From Myxococcales bacterium (lineage in GTDB: Bacteria; Myxococcota; B64-G9): a stretch of DNA of 50,085 nt. Shown here one piece after another: positions 41,520-49,889 of this stretch; the first letter of the stretch is position 1, and every line of letters begins with the position of its first letter. The translations under genes and the position numbers were made by a program. The DNA lies in the NCBI GenBank assembly GCA_012798435.1, contig JAAZNF010000117.1, forward strand, positions 1-50,085. Direction: 5' to 3'. Under the pieces are notes generated by a model. It was not told where the DNA came from and did not search any database. It saw only the letters and a list, made by a program, of their open reading frames with translations.

Positions 41520-43442
41520 ATGCGTGCCATGACCTGGGTGCTTTTTTCCCTTTTTGCGGTACACGCGGCGGGGGCGCAGGGCGAGGAGGCCTCGTCGCCC
41601 GCGGAGCGGATCGTGATCACCGCGGTGGGGGATGTCAACCTGGGCTCGGCCTATCCCGACGAGTCCGGCCTGCCGCCCGACGGCGGCGCCAGCCTGCTCG
41701 AGGGGGTGCGTGCGGAGCTTGCGGGGGACGTGGTCTTCGCCAATTTGGAGGGGCCGTTGGCCGACGGCGGCGTCTCGCAGAAGTGCGGTCCCCGCTCACG
41801 CCAGTGCTACGCCTTCCGCACCCCGACCGCCTACGTGCGCCACCTCAAGGAGGCGGGGTTCACCGTGGTCAGCCTGGCCAACAACCACGTCAACGACTTT
41901 GGCGAGGAGGGGCGGCAGAGCACCCTCCGGACCCTGGATGAAGCGGGCATCCGCCACTCCGGCCCGGTGGGCGACGTGGCCCGGCTCGTGGTGCGCGATC
42001 GTTCGCTGGTGCTCATCGCCTTCGCCGCGGGGACGCTGTCGCACAACCTGCTGGACATCGAGGACGCCGCGCGCCGGGTCAAGGAGCTTTCGGCCAGCGG
42101 GGATCTGGTGTTGGTGAGCTTTCACGGCGGCACCGAGGGCGCCAAGGCCGGCACGCTCCGAGACGAGCCGGAGTTCCTCGGTGGTGAGCCGCGCGGGCAC
42201 CTGGTCCAGTTCGCCCACGCCATGATCGACGCCGGAGCGTCCCTGGTGATCGGGCACGGTCCCCACGTGGTGCGCGGCCTGGAGGTGTACCGCGGGCGGC
42301 TCATCGCCTACTCGCTCGGCAACTTCTGCACCTACGGCGGTTTCAACCTCTCCGGCTCGCTGGGGCGCGCGGTCATCCTGAAGGCCGAGCTGGATCCACG
42401 GAGCGGCGCTTTCGTCACCGGGCGGCTCATCGCTACCCGCCAGGAAGGGCGCGGCATCGCCCGGCTGGATCCGGAGGGGATGGGGCTCCGCGAGGTGCGG
42501 GCGCTGTCGCTCGCGGATTTTCCCTACAGCCATCCCGAGATCGGCGAGGACGGCGCGCTGTGCCCGGGCGCGGGAGACGGGGAGGGGCTCTTCACCCTCG
42601 CTGACTCCGAGAAGCGAAAAAAGCTGCGCGAGCTCTTGGACGAGCTTTCGCGCCGCGGTTTATCCAAGGAGGCGCTGCGACGCGCCTTCGGCGATCGCCG
42701 GGCAGGGTTGCTCCCGGAGGTCCTTACCCGCTTCGCCAAGCCGGCCGAGGCGCTGCCGTGGGAGAAGTACCGGCCGCTGTTCATCGACGAGGCCGTGCTC
42801 GAATCCGCGCGCGCCTTCCTTGCCGAGCACGCCGAGCTGCTCTCCCGTGTCGAGGAGAAGTACCAGGTCGATCGCACGGTGGTGGCGGCCATCGTGGGGG
42901 TCGAGACCAAGTTCGGCAAGAAGCGCGGGAACTTTCCAGCCTTCAACGTCTTCGCCACGCTTTCGCTGCTCGATGCGCGCCGTGGCAATTGGGCCCGCAA
43001 CCAGCTCGCGGCGCTGCTGTCTGTCTTCGCCGCCGATCCGCTCGCGGTGGTCGGCTCCTACGCCGGAGCGGTGGGGCTGGTGCAGTTCATCCCCTCGAGC
43101 ATCCGCACCTACGGCGTGGACTTCGACGGCGACGGCCGCATCGATCTCGACACCCCGGACGACGCGCTGGCCTCGGCGGCGAACTACCTCAAGGGCGAGG
43201 GGTGGAAGCGCGCCAGACCCATCGTTCGCGGCGGCGTCAACTACCGTGCCATCTTCCGCTACAACCCGGCTCACCACTACGCGCGGGTGGTCAAGGAACT
43301 GGCCGAGGCGCTCGGCCATCCCGCCGAAGCGCCACCCGCGCCCAAGAAAACGCCGGCCCCGGTCCCGGCACCCGCGCCGGCCCCGACCCCGGCAGCGCCG
43401 TCCCCGGAACCCGCCCCGCCGTCCGCCCCGCCCGCGCCCTGA
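41520..43442 (+). CDS. CapA-like phosphoesterase fused to an MltB-type lytic transglycosylase
   Basis: The 640-residue exported protein (signal peptide to ~22) has a CapA/PgsA-type metallophosphatase domain (about 28-350; ITAVGDVNLGSAYP, FANLEGPLADGG, SLANNHVNDFG, GHGPHVVRGLEVYRG, AYSLGNFCTYGG). An SLT_2/MltB domain follows (about 360-600) with catalytic Glu462 in GVETKFGKKRGNFPAFNVFATL, then GAVGLVQFIPSS. A Pro/Ala tail ends it. It joins capsule-type polymer metabolism to peptidoglycan cutting in one periplasmic or surface protein. ATG 41520 follows GGGAGCGAC. The open frame upstream belongs to no gene. Confidence 0.9.
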   Translation: MRAMTWVLFSLFAVHAAGAQGEEASSPAERIVITAVGDVNLGSAYPDESGLPPDGGASLLEGVRAELAGDVVFANLEGPLADGGVSQKCGPRSRQCYAFRTPTAYVRHLKEAGFTVVSLANNHVNDFGEEGRQSTLRTLDEAGIRHSGPVGDVARLVVRDRSLVLIAFAAGTLSHNLLDIEDAARRVKELSASGDLVLVSFHGGTEGAKAGTLRDEPEFLGGEPRGHLVQFAHAMIDAGASLVIGHGPHVVRGLEVYRGRLIAYSLGNFCTYGGFNLSGSLGRAVILKAELDPRSGAFVTGRLIATRQEGRGIARLDPEGMGLREVRALSLADFPYSHPEIGEDGALCPGAGDGEGLFTLADSEKRKKLRELLDELSRRGLSKEALRRAFGDRRAGLLPEVLTRFAKPAEALPWEKYRPLFIDEAVLESARAFLAEHAELLSRVEEKYQVDRTVVAAIVGVETKFGKKRGNFPAFNVFATLSLLDARRGNWARNQLAALLSVFAADPLAVVGSYAGAVGLVQFIPSSIRTYGVDFDGDGRIDLDTPDDALASAANYLKGEGWKRARPIVRGGVNYRAIFRYNPAHHYARVVKELAEALGHPAEAPPAPKKTPAPVPAPAPAPTPAAPSPEPAPPSAPPAP

Positions 43443-43489
43443 TCTCTTCCTTGACGCCTCTCCAGCGTCAAATGTCGTAAGCACATTTA

Positions 43490-43727
43490 CGCGGCGCGCC
43501 AGGTGGGTTCTCCATGCAGCGGGACCGGCTCTGCGGCGAGCAGTAATAGTTTACAAAGCGAGCGGTGCGCGTAGGCGAAGCCCTCTACGCACCGCAGGCG
43601 CTCTGGCCGAGGAGCTGAGAGGGCGAGCCGTTAAACAGCGCCGCGAGCTTTTCCTAGCAAATGCAAGGCTCCAAAAGTGGGCTCGCTGTCAAGCAGCCGC
43701 GCCTCCGGCCACCCGTTCGCGGCGCGC
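43490..43727 (+). repeat. Expanded inverted copy of the 99-bp-unit repeat family
   Basis: 43500-43546 matches the reverse complement of the central hairpin at 49985-50041 (TCTCCATGCAGCGG, CCGGCTCTGCGGCGAGCAGT). 43686-43727 matches the reverse complement of the 42-bp unit at about 37-38 of 42 bases (AAGCAGCCGCGCCTCCGGC in both). A partial third match, CCGTTAAACAGC, lies at 43629-43640. Inserted sequence separates these blocks. Confidence 0.75.
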
Positions 43728-43765
43728 AATGCGGGTCATCCAACGAACGATGGCCTGCTCGGGTG

Positions 43766-43795
43766 TTGCGGGCGGTGGCCGCGCTGGGCTATAGA
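43766..43795 (+). promoter_or_regulatory. Promoter giving a leaderless mRNA for the DRG-type GTPase
   Basis: TTGCGG (43766-43771) and TATAGA (43790-43795) are 18 bases apart. The predicted start, six to seven bases after the -10, coincides with ATG 43802, and there is no ribosome site. Confidence 0.5.
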
Positions 43796-43801
43796 TGTGG
43801 C

Positions 43802-44788
43802 ATGCCGGCAAATCTGAGCCCGGAATACAAGGACGCCGACCGCGAGTACCGCGCCGCCCGGACGCCCGAGGAGCGCCTGCGCGCGCTCGAGAAGATGCTG
43901 GCCACCATCCCCAAGCACAAGGGTACCGAGAAGATGCAGGCCGACCTCAAGCGGCGCATCTCGCAGATGCGCGAGGGTCTGGAGGCGAGCCGCGGTAAGA
44001 AGGGCTTCTCGGTCACCGTCGAGCCCGAGGGCGCCGCCCAGGTGGCCGTCATCGGTGCGCCCAACGCGGGAAAGAGCGCGCTCGTGGAGGCCACCACCAA
44101 CGCCCGGGTGCAGGTGGCGGATTTCCCGTTCTCCACCCGCGAGCCGGCGCCGGGAATGCTGGCCTTCGAGGACGTGCAGTTCCAGCTCGTCGATTTGCCG
44201 CCGGTGTGCCGCGAGTACATGGAGAGCTGGGTGAGCGACATCATCCGCAACGCCGACTGTGGCCTCTGGGTGTGCGACGCCGCGGCGGAGGATCTTCCCC
44301 GCTGGCTCGACGAGGTGGAGCAAGTGCTTTCCGAGCGCAAGATCCGCCTGGTGGGCGAGGTCGAGGGCTGCCGCGAGCGCCACGATCCGGTGCGAAGGCT
44401 GCCGACTTTGGTGGTGGCGCAGAAGATGGACGAGCAGAGCGCGGCCCGGGGTCTTGCGATGCTCAAGGGCCGGTTCGAGCCGGCCATGCGCGTGCTGCCG
44501 CTCTCGGCCATGGCGGACCGGGATTTCGGCTCGCTGGGACGGGAGCTGTTTTCGCTCAACCGGCTCATCCGGGTGTACGCCAAGCCCCCCGGCAAGGAGC
44601 CCGACCGCTCGCGGCCCTTCGTGCTCCGCCGGGGAGACACGTTGCTCGACTTCGCCCGCCTGGTGCACAAGGAGCTGGCCGAGTCGCTGGACTACGCCCG
44701 GGTGTGGGGCCAGGGGAAGTTCGACGGCCAGCGCATCATGCGCGAGCAGGAACTTCAGGACGGCGACGTGATCGAGCTGCACGCCTGA
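43802..44788 (+). CDS. DRG/Obg-type GTPase with TGS domain
   Basis: The 328-residue protein has the DRG-type N-terminal helices (about 5-60; TIPKHKGTEKMQADLKRRIS), a GTPase domain with GAPNAGKSALV (G1), a switch region and VDLPP (G3), and a C-terminal TGS domain (about 258-328; FVLRRGDTLLDFARLVHKEL, ARVWGQGKFDGQRI). NKxD-type recognition reads AQKMD. DRG GTPases bind ribosomes or act in stress and translation control. Mostly archaeal and eukaryotic, they are found in some bacteria. Confidence 0.9.
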   Translation: MPANLSPEYKDADREYRAARTPEERLRALEKMLATIPKHKGTEKMQADLKRRISQMREGLEASRGKKGFSVTVEPEGAAQVAVIGAPNAGKSALVEATTNARVQVADFPFSTREPAPGMLAFEDVQFQLVDLPPVCREYMESWVSDIIRNADCGLWVCDAAAEDLPRWLDEVEQVLSERKIRLVGEVEGCRERHDPVRRLPTLVVAQKMDEQSAARGLAMLKGRFEPAMRVLPLSAMADRDFGSLGRELFSLNRLIRVYAKPPGKEPDRSRPFVLRRGDTLLDFARLVHKELAESLDYARVWGQGKFDGQRIMREQELQDGDVIELHA

Positions 44789-44813
44789 GCGGCCGGGAGG
44801 CCGGCGCAATCCG

Positions 44814-45467
44814 GTGAATCCAGCCGGGCCGGAGGCGTCGGATAGAGCCGTGACGCTGTTGCAACAGGACATTTCCTTGCGAGAGGCCTTCCGCCGGGCC
44901 GAGCCTGGCGCGCTGGAGCGGGTGTACCGCCACTACCTCGACGAGGTGGCCCGCCTGGTGCGGCTGGGTTTTTCGAGCACCCGCGAGCCGATCGTCACGG
45001 TGCCGGGCATCAAGAGTCCCGAGGGCCAGTGCGACCTCATCCAGGAGGCCTTCCTGCGCGCCTTCTCCAAGACCTCGCGCGAGAACTACGACGGCGCGCA
45101 GCCGTTTAGGCCGTACCTTCTGCGCATCGTCAAGAACCTGATGATCGACGAGCTGCGCCGGCAGAGCCGTGAAGCGCCCGCCGCGCTCGAGGACGAGGCG
45201 GCCTTCGATGACTTTGTCATCGCCGCCGAGGACCCGCGCGAGCAGGTCGAGGAGGAGCGTAGGCTCGAGGCCACCCGCCGCTTCGTATCCGGCCTGCCGC
45301 AGGCGCTGCGGGAGTTCTACGTGCTCCGCTACCAGCAGGGACTACCGCAGGAAGAGGTGGCCCGCCGGCTGGGTTCGAGCCGCCGCAAGGTCCGGAGGCA
45401 GGAGGAGACGCTTCGCGGTATGCTTGAAAAGTTCTTGATGGACGAGGGGTTGTGGGAAGCCGCGTGA
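44814..45467 (+). CDS. ECF-type RNA polymerase sigma factor
   Basis: The 217-residue protein has sigma region 2 (about 25-115; CDLIQEAFLRAFSK and FRPYLLRIVKNLMIDELRRQSRE) and region 4 (about 155-205; LPQALREFYVLRYQQGLPQEEVARRLGSS). It lacks region 3, as ECF sigmas do. The GTG at 44814 follows GGGAGG. It stands at the head of a run of a Cys-rich lipoprotein, a membrane protein and a caspase-like protein, a neighbourhood seen in Myxococcota. It probably transcribes those genes or is controlled by the membrane protein. Confidence 0.9.
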   Translation: MNPAGPEASDRAVTLLQQDISLREAFRRAEPGALERVYRHYLDEVARLVRLGFSSTREPIVTVPGIKSPEGQCDLIQEAFLRAFSKTSRENYDGAQPFRPYLLRIVKNLMIDELRRQSREAPAALEDEAAFDDFVIAAEDPREQVEEERRLEATRRFVSGLPQALREFYVLRYQQGLPQEEVARRLGSSRRKVRRQEETLRGMLEKFLMDEGLWEAA

Positions 45468-45543
45468 TTTTTTTATTTACGGGCGGCCAAAAACCACCCC
45501 TCGCCGTAGGAGCCGGTGAACCGCAACAGAAAAGGAGAAAAAG

Positions 45544-46470
45544 ATGAAGACGGTGAAATGGACGACGATGGCGATGGCGGTGGCAGCGGCTTTTGCTCTG
45601 GGCGCCTGCGGTGGCAACTCCGGCAAGGACAAGTGCTCGACCGACACCGACTGCAACGATGGCTTCGCCTGCAACAAGCAAGAGAACGCCTCCGTGGGCA
45701 AGTGCATGAAGGTGAGCGGCCGCGGCGACAACCAGGGGAGCTTCCTGTGCTCCAAGGAGGACCCCTGCCCGGCGGGGCAGTTCTGCTGGAACGGCATCTG
45801 CGCGCTCGGTTGCATGAGCGACAACGACTGTGCCTCCAACCAGTACTGCGACACCCTGGGCTCGCAGCTTTGCGTGAACCGCCAGGTGTCCAGTTGCAGC
45901 CAGGACACCGACTGCGCGGAGAACCAGGTGTGTCTGATGGGCATGTGCACCGCCGACGCCGAGCCAAAGCAGTGCACGCCCCGGGTGGACGGCCAGGACG
46001 GCTGCGATGAGTATTCCATCTGCCTGGACATCTCCGAGGATCCCGAGAAGGAGCAGAACGCCTGCGTGACCTTCCCACCCTGCCCTCAGGACGGCAACTG
46101 CCCGGTGGGCCAGGTGGGCTCGGTGTGCAACCAGGACGACATCCCCAACAAGGAGCGCATCTGCCTGACCGGCCTGTGCAAGGCGGCCGCCAACTGCCCC
46201 ACCTCATGGAAGTGCGTGATGCTCTCCGCCACCCTGGGCGCCTGCTCCGACGGGAGCATGGGCATGCCCTGCAAGACCGCCTCCGACTGCCAGGCCAACT
46301 TCACCTGCACCCAGGCCATGCCTGGCGGCATCGGCTTCTGCATGCCGGGCGGGACCGGCGGCTGCGAGAGCAGCGGCGGCGAGTGCGTGGATCCGATGAG
46401 CGGTTGCCCGTCCGGAAAGAGCATGACCGGCGACGCCTGCTCGGACTTCACCAAGATCTGCTGCAAGTGA
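45544..46470 (+). CDS. Cys-rich surface lipoprotein
   Basis: The 308-residue protein has a signal peptide with lipobox LGAC (Cys ~22). Many disulfide-type repeats follow (CSTDTDCNDGFACN, CSKEDPCPAGQFCWNGIC, CMSDNDCASNQYC, CSQDTDCAENQVC), ending in ...CSDFTKICCK. This is the small Cys-rich lipoprotein type of Myxococcota, unrelated in domain order to the larger one at 18050. AAAGGAG precedes ATG 45544. A strong terminator follows at 46487-46520. Confidence 0.87.
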   Translation: MKTVKWTTMAMAVAAAFALGACGGNSGKDKCSTDTDCNDGFACNKQENASVGKCMKVSGRGDNQGSFLCSKEDPCPAGQFCWNGICALGCMSDNDCASNQYCDTLGSQLCVNRQVSSCSQDTDCAENQVCLMGMCTADAEPKQCTPRVDGQDGCDEYSICLDISEDPEKEQNACVTFPPCPQDGNCPVGQVGSVCNQDDIPNKERICLTGLCKAAANCPTSWKCVMLSATLGACSDGSMGMPCKTASDCQANFTCTQAMPGGIGFCMPGGTGGCESSGGECVDPMSGCPSGKSMTGDACSDFTKICCK

Positions 46471-46486
46471 CGGTTGGATGAATGGG

Positions 46487-46520
46487 CCGGCGAGGCGCCC
46501 GCGGCCTCGCCGGTCTTTTT
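46487..46520 (+). terminator. Rho-independent terminator after the Cys-rich lipoprotein gene
   Basis: CCGGCGAGGC (46487-46496) and GCCTCGCCGG (46504-46513) form a 10-bp GC stem with a 7-base loop, followed at once by TCTTTTT (46514-46520). Confidence 0.92.
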
Positions 46521-46537
46521 CGGCCCGGAGGCCCGCC

Positions 46538-47197
46538 ATGAGATCCGACGAGGAGCGCAGGCTGGACCGGTTGCTCAGCGGCACGACGGGGCCCTCCGTC
46601 AACGAGCGCGAGGCGATGCAAGCGCGCATCCTGCCTCGCGCTTCTCTTTTGGGCGCGGCAGGGCTTTCGAGGTGGCTTCGCTTCGGCGTGCCGGCGCTGG
46701 CCGGCGCCGCGGCCTGCCTGCTGCTGCTTTTATACTGGAACCCCGATCGCGGCGGGTTCACCGCCCGGGGCGATGGGCGGGCCGCCTTCCGCCTGGTGTG
46801 CGTGCCGGCGGCGCAGCTTGCCGCCGGCGACGCCGAGGGGGAAGGCGCCGGCGCCGGGCCGGTGACCTGCCGGCGCGGCGACACGCTGGCCTTCGTGGCA
46901 GAGTCGCCGGAGCGGCGCCTGCGCTACCTCTCGGCGGCGGCGTTGGGGCCCGAGGGGACACTGGTGTGGTACTTCCCCTCCGACGAGCGCGGCAGCTTGC
47001 TCCTCGACGAGTCCTCGGTGGCGAAGCGGGGCATCGTGCTTGGCGCGGAGCACAACCCCGGCGCGTACCGTGTCTTTTCGGTGTTGACCGCCGCGCCTGT
47101 CGCGCGGCAGGATCTGAGGCGCTGGATCGAGGACCGGCTGGCCGGCAAGGCGAGCGAGGCGGACCTCATCGAATCGGAGTTCGTCGTGCGGCCATGA
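46538..47197 (+). CDS. Single-pass membrane protein, possible anti-sigma or caspase-partner
   Basis: The 219-residue protein has an N-terminal cytoplasmic part (about 1-45), one TM helix (about 50-66, VPALAGAAACLLLLLYW) and an exported beta-rich domain (about 75-219; a DUF4384-like FVAESPERRLRYLSAAALG run). Topology and position after an ECF sigma factor suit an anti-sigma-like sensor, but no zinc-binding anti-sigma motif is seen. CGGAGG lies five bases before ATG 46538. The stop overlaps the caspase-like start (ATGA). Confidence 0.7.
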   Translation: MRSDEERRLDRLLSGTTGPSVNEREAMQARILPRASLLGAAGLSRWLRFGVPALAGAAACLLLLLYWNPDRGGFTARGDGRAAFRLVCVPAAQLAAGDAEGEGAGAGPVTCRRGDTLAFVAESPERRLRYLSAAALGPEGTLVWYFPSDERGSLLLDESSVAKRGIVLGAEHNPGAYRVFSVLTAAPVARQDLRRWIEDRLAGKASEADLIESEFVVRP

Positions 47198-48768
47198 GAA
47201 CCGTGGCGCTCACCCTGCTGTGCGGCCTGCTGTGGTGCCTCCCGGCGCGCGGGGAGGAGCCGCGCACCTTCGTCTACGCCATCCACCTCGGCGTCAACCT
47301 GCCGCCGCCGGAGTCGGGCTTGCCCGCCCTGCAATACGCGGACGACGACGCGGCGCGCTTCTTTCTGTTTACGCGCATGTTCACCGAGGAGAGCTTGTTG
47401 TTTGCGGTGCTGGACGAGGACAGCCAGCGGCGCTTCCCGTCGCTGGCTCAGCACAGCCGCGTGCCCGAGCGAAAAGAGCTGGAGCGCGTACTGGATGAGC
47501 TGCGCGGCGCGCTGGAGCGCCACGCCGCGCGAAACGAGCACACGGTGGTGCTGCTCACCTACTCGGGGCACGGCCTGGCCTCTCCGGGCGGCACGCGGCT
47601 TTCGCTGCTCTCCGGCGAGATCGACCGGCGCTTTTTGGAGGAGCGCCTGCTGCAGCTTCCGGCGAGCGCCGTGCACCTGGTGGTGGACGCCTGCCACTCC
47701 GAGGATCTGCTCACCGCGCGCGGCGCCATCCAGCAGGAGGCGAGCGCCGCCGACCGCGAGATCCCGTTCGACGAGCGGCAGCGGCTCACCCGGGAGCTTT
47801 TGCTGCGCTTTCCCCGCGCGGGCGTGCTGCTGGCCTCGGGCCGGGACAAGGAGACCCACGAGTGGTCGCGGCTCTCGGCCGGAGTGTTCTCCCACGAGGT
47901 GCTGAGCGCGCTGGCTGGCGCGGCCGACGTGAACGGCGACGGGGAGATCGCCTACAGCGAGGTGGCGGCCTTCGTCTCCGCGGCCAACCAGGCGGTGGAG
48001 GACCCGCGCGCCCTGGTGCAGGTGATCGCCCACGCCCCCGGCATCGATCCGCGCACGCCCCTGATGTCGCGGCGCTGGGTGCGCCGGCCCACGCTGCTGC
48101 AGGGCGTGCCGCGCGCCCTGGGGCACTTCTTCATCGAGCTCGAGAACGGCGTGCGCTGGCTGGACGCCAACCCCGAGGAGGGCGCCTCCCTCAGCCTGCT
48201 GCTCCCGCCCGGCACCACGGTGTGGGTGCGAAGCTCGGATCTCGAGAGCGCCTTTTCGCCGCGGCCGGGCGAGGCACGCACCTTCCGGGATCTGGAGTTC
48301 TCCCGCGCCGAGACCGCCGCGCGCGGCGCTGCCACGGACTCGTTGCGGCGCGGCTTCTTCCGCTCCCGTTTCGGCCGCTCGTTCTACCAGGGCTGGGTGC
48401 AGGGGCGGGGCGAGATCCCGGTGCCCCTGGGCGAGCCCAGCGAGAGTGTGCGGGCGGAGAGCGCCGGCGGCCACGAGGGCTGGCGCGCCGCCCTGATGGT
48501 GTCCGGCGGAGGCGGCGTCCTGGGCAGCGTGATCTTCGGCATCCTGGCGGGACAGGCATGGAGCGATTACCAGAAGACCGACCTGCAACGGCCGGCCACC
48601 GAGGCCTACCGCCGCTGGGAAGTGTACACCAGCATCGCGGTGGGCTCGGCGGTGCTGGCGGCGGGCTCGGCCGTGGCCCTGTGGTGGCTGTGGCCCGAGA
48701 AGAACGTCCAGCTCGCGCCCCTGGCCGGCCCGGACGCGCTGGGGGTGTCTCTGTTCGGAAGGTGGTAG
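47194..48768 (+). CDS. Exported caspase-like (peptidase C14) protein
   Basis: The 524-residue protein has a signal peptide (to ~21). A p20-like caspase domain (about 25-250) follows with catalytic His in YSGHGLAS and Cys in VDACHSEDLL. A later exported part ends in two TM-like helices (about 430-450 and 475-500). Its active-site dyad is intact, so Arg/Lys-specific proteolysis is likely. A calcium-loop-like DVNGDGEIAYSE lies at ~250. The ATGA overlap ties it to the membrane protein upstream. Confidence 0.88.
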   Translation: MRTVALTLLCGLLWCLPARGEEPRTFVYAIHLGVNLPPPESGLPALQYADDDAARFFLFTRMFTEESLLFAVLDEDSQRRFPSLAQHSRVPERKELERVLDELRGALERHAARNEHTVVLLTYSGHGLASPGGTRLSLLSGEIDRRFLEERLLQLPASAVHLVVDACHSEDLLTARGAIQQEASAADREIPFDERQRLTRELLLRFPRAGVLLASGRDKETHEWSRLSAGVFSHEVLSALAGAADVNGDGEIAYSEVAAFVSAANQAVEDPRALVQVIAHAPGIDPRTPLMSRRWVRRPTLLQGVPRALGHFFIELENGVRWLDANPEEGASLSLLLPPGTTVWVRSSDLESAFSPRPGEARTFRDLEFSRAETAARGAATDSLRRGFFRSRFGRSFYQGWVQGRGEIPVPLGEPSESVRAESAGGHEGWRAALMVSGGGGVLGSVIFGILAGQAWSDYQKTDLQRPATEAYRRWEVYTSIAVGSAVLAAGSAVALWWLWPEKNVQLAPLAGPDALGVSLFGRW

Positions 48769-48838
48769 GACGCCTACCGTACAGTTCTCTCGTTCATTTA
48801 CCTCACCCCCAGAAAATTTGTCACAGGATGATCTGGTC

Positions 48839-48863
48839 CCCCCTCTCAACTGTGGAGAGGGGG
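48839..48863. other. Hairpin with 9-bp C/G-rich stem, possible transcription stop
   Basis: CCCCCTCTC (48839-48847) and GAGAGGGGG (48855-48863) pair around a 7-base loop. It lies 70 bases after the caspase-like stop; no T-tract follows on the + strand. Confidence 0.5.
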
Positions 48864-48919
48864 CTCGGGGGAAGTGCCGCGGTTGTCTCTTGGTCGCATT
48901 GCCAGGCGTTGCCTCCGCT

Positions 48920-48984
48920 CGGCTTGCGCTGTCAAGGGTTTTCGGTCCCTGCGGGATTCGCGTTGCTCACCCTTGACAGCAGCC
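48920..48984. repeat. Dispersed palindromic repeat, copy B
   Basis: CTGTCAAGGGT (48929-48939) and ACCCTTGACAG (48969-48979) are perfect 11-bp arms, extended outside by CGGCT/AGCCG. The loop contains CGGTCCCTGCGGGATTCGC, shared with 41457-41504. Confidence 0.75.
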
Positions 48985-49010
48985 GAGTTTCGGCAAAATC
49001 CGCTGATATG

Positions 49011-49032
49011 AAGAGCATGCAGGCATGCTCTT
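49011..49032. repeat. 22-bp palindrome with 10-bp arms
   Basis: AAGAGCATGC and GCATGCTCTT flank two bases. An eight-T run lies at about 49050-49057, after another GAAGCTCTT. It may be a terminator-like site or a protein-binding site. Confidence 0.5.
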
Positions 49033-49123
49033 TCTGCGCCTGGAAGCTCTTTTTTTTACTCGAACACTTGGTCGCGGGGCCCCTGGAGGTGAACAGGAGA
49101 GGAGTGGCGAAGCCGGAGACGGG

Positions 49124-49846
49124 CTACTTCTGCTGCAAATCCTCGACCGCCAGGGCGTCCTTCTTGGTGAAGCCCGGGGGCGGGGCGTACACGCCCGGGG
49201 GCGCGGCCTTGGGGGTGATCTCCACGATCTCGGTGGTGGAACGGATCTTGGCGCCCATGATCTCCCCGCTGGTCTCCGAGGCCACCTGGAAGCCGTCGAT
49301 CTTGTTAAGCTCGCCGATGGAGGCCTCGTCGAGGAATTGCCCCTTGAGCACCTGGGCGTACATCTCGCGGTACTTGCTCATGTCCACCGGCACGTCCTTG
49401 GTGACCCAGGCCTTGGTCTTGATGGGCATGCCCATCACGGTCATGGTGATGTCGTAGCCCTGGCAGTTCCACTTGCCGACGGTCTTCTTCTCTGCGGTGG
49501 GGTTCACCTTCATGCTCATCTTCATCATGCCCACCATGGAGGCCATCTGGGGCGGCAGGAGCTTGGTCATGTCGAAGGGCAGCGCCGCCTGCACGTAGGT
49601 CTTGCTCTGCGGGTTGATGAAGAAGATCTGCTTCTTCTCCAGGTCCACCACCACCCCGCGGCTGGCGCCGATGTGGGCCAGGCTCTTCTCGCCGATCCAC
49701 TGCTCGGTGATCTCGTCCTTGGCCGGCGTGTTCATGCCCTTCATGTTGATGGCGTCGGTGTGGTTCTTGGTCTTGACGTACACGTCGCCCGCCAGCGCGG
49801 GCAGGGCGAGCAGCAGCAAAAAGATCGAAATCAATCGGATCGTCAT
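49124..49846 (-). CDS. Secreted DUF4412-like protein
   Basis: ATG 49846 has GGGAGAA upstream. The 240-residue protein has a signal peptide (to about residue 19, LPALA) and a beta-rich exported domain with DVYVKTKNHTDAIN, IFFINPQSKTYVQ and MPIKTKAWVTKDVP. These fit the DUF4412 family of exported proteins that may bind lipids or metals, with a Met-rich stretch near 100-115. The start used is supported by a good promoter; the longer frame upstream runs through repeats and is not used. Confidence 0.78.
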   Translation of the reverse strand: MTIRLISIFLLLLALPALAGDVYVKTKNHTDAINMKGMNTPAKDEITEQWIGEKSLAHIGASRGVVVDLEKKQIFFINPQSKTYVQAALPFDMTKLLPPQMASMVGMMKMSMKVNPTAEKKTVGKWNCQGYDITMTVMGMPIKTKAWVTKDVPVDMSKYREMYAQVLKGQFLDEASIGELNKIDGFQVASETSGEIMGAKIRSTTEIVEITPKAAPPGVYAPPPGFTKKDALAVEDLQQK

Positions 49847-49863
49847 GAAGTTCTCCCGGTTAT

Positions 49864-49879
49864 TCTCGCAAATGCGAGA
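49864..49879 (-). promoter_or_regulatory. Palindrome in the 5' leader of the DUF4412-like gene
   Basis: TCTCGCA and TGCGAGA flank two bases, between the predicted transcript start (~49883) and the ribosome site. It could be an operator or a leader hairpin that limits translation. Confidence 0.45.
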
Positions 49880-49889
49880 GGTTTTTCGC

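Larger units (their letters stand above)
43443..43801. other. 359-bp gap made of hairpins and repeat copies
   Basis: No gene is seen. A TTGACGC/GCGTCAA stem (43451-43457, 43465-43471) follows the CapA-MltB stop. Repeat-family sequence fills 43490-43546 and 43686-43727. A long hairpin (43562-43574 with 43585-43595) lies between. Confidence 0.6.
48769..49123. other. 355-bp gap with hairpins and a dispersed repeat
   Basis: No gene is seen between the convergent caspase-like and DUF4412-like genes. The gap holds the hairpin at 48839, the repeat copy B at 48920 and the palindrome at 49011. Confidence 0.6.

Noticed and set aside
43490-43727. A tRNA gene or CRISPR-like array
   Set aside because: Hairpins do not form a cloverleaf and the repeats are not regularly spaced with unique spacers.
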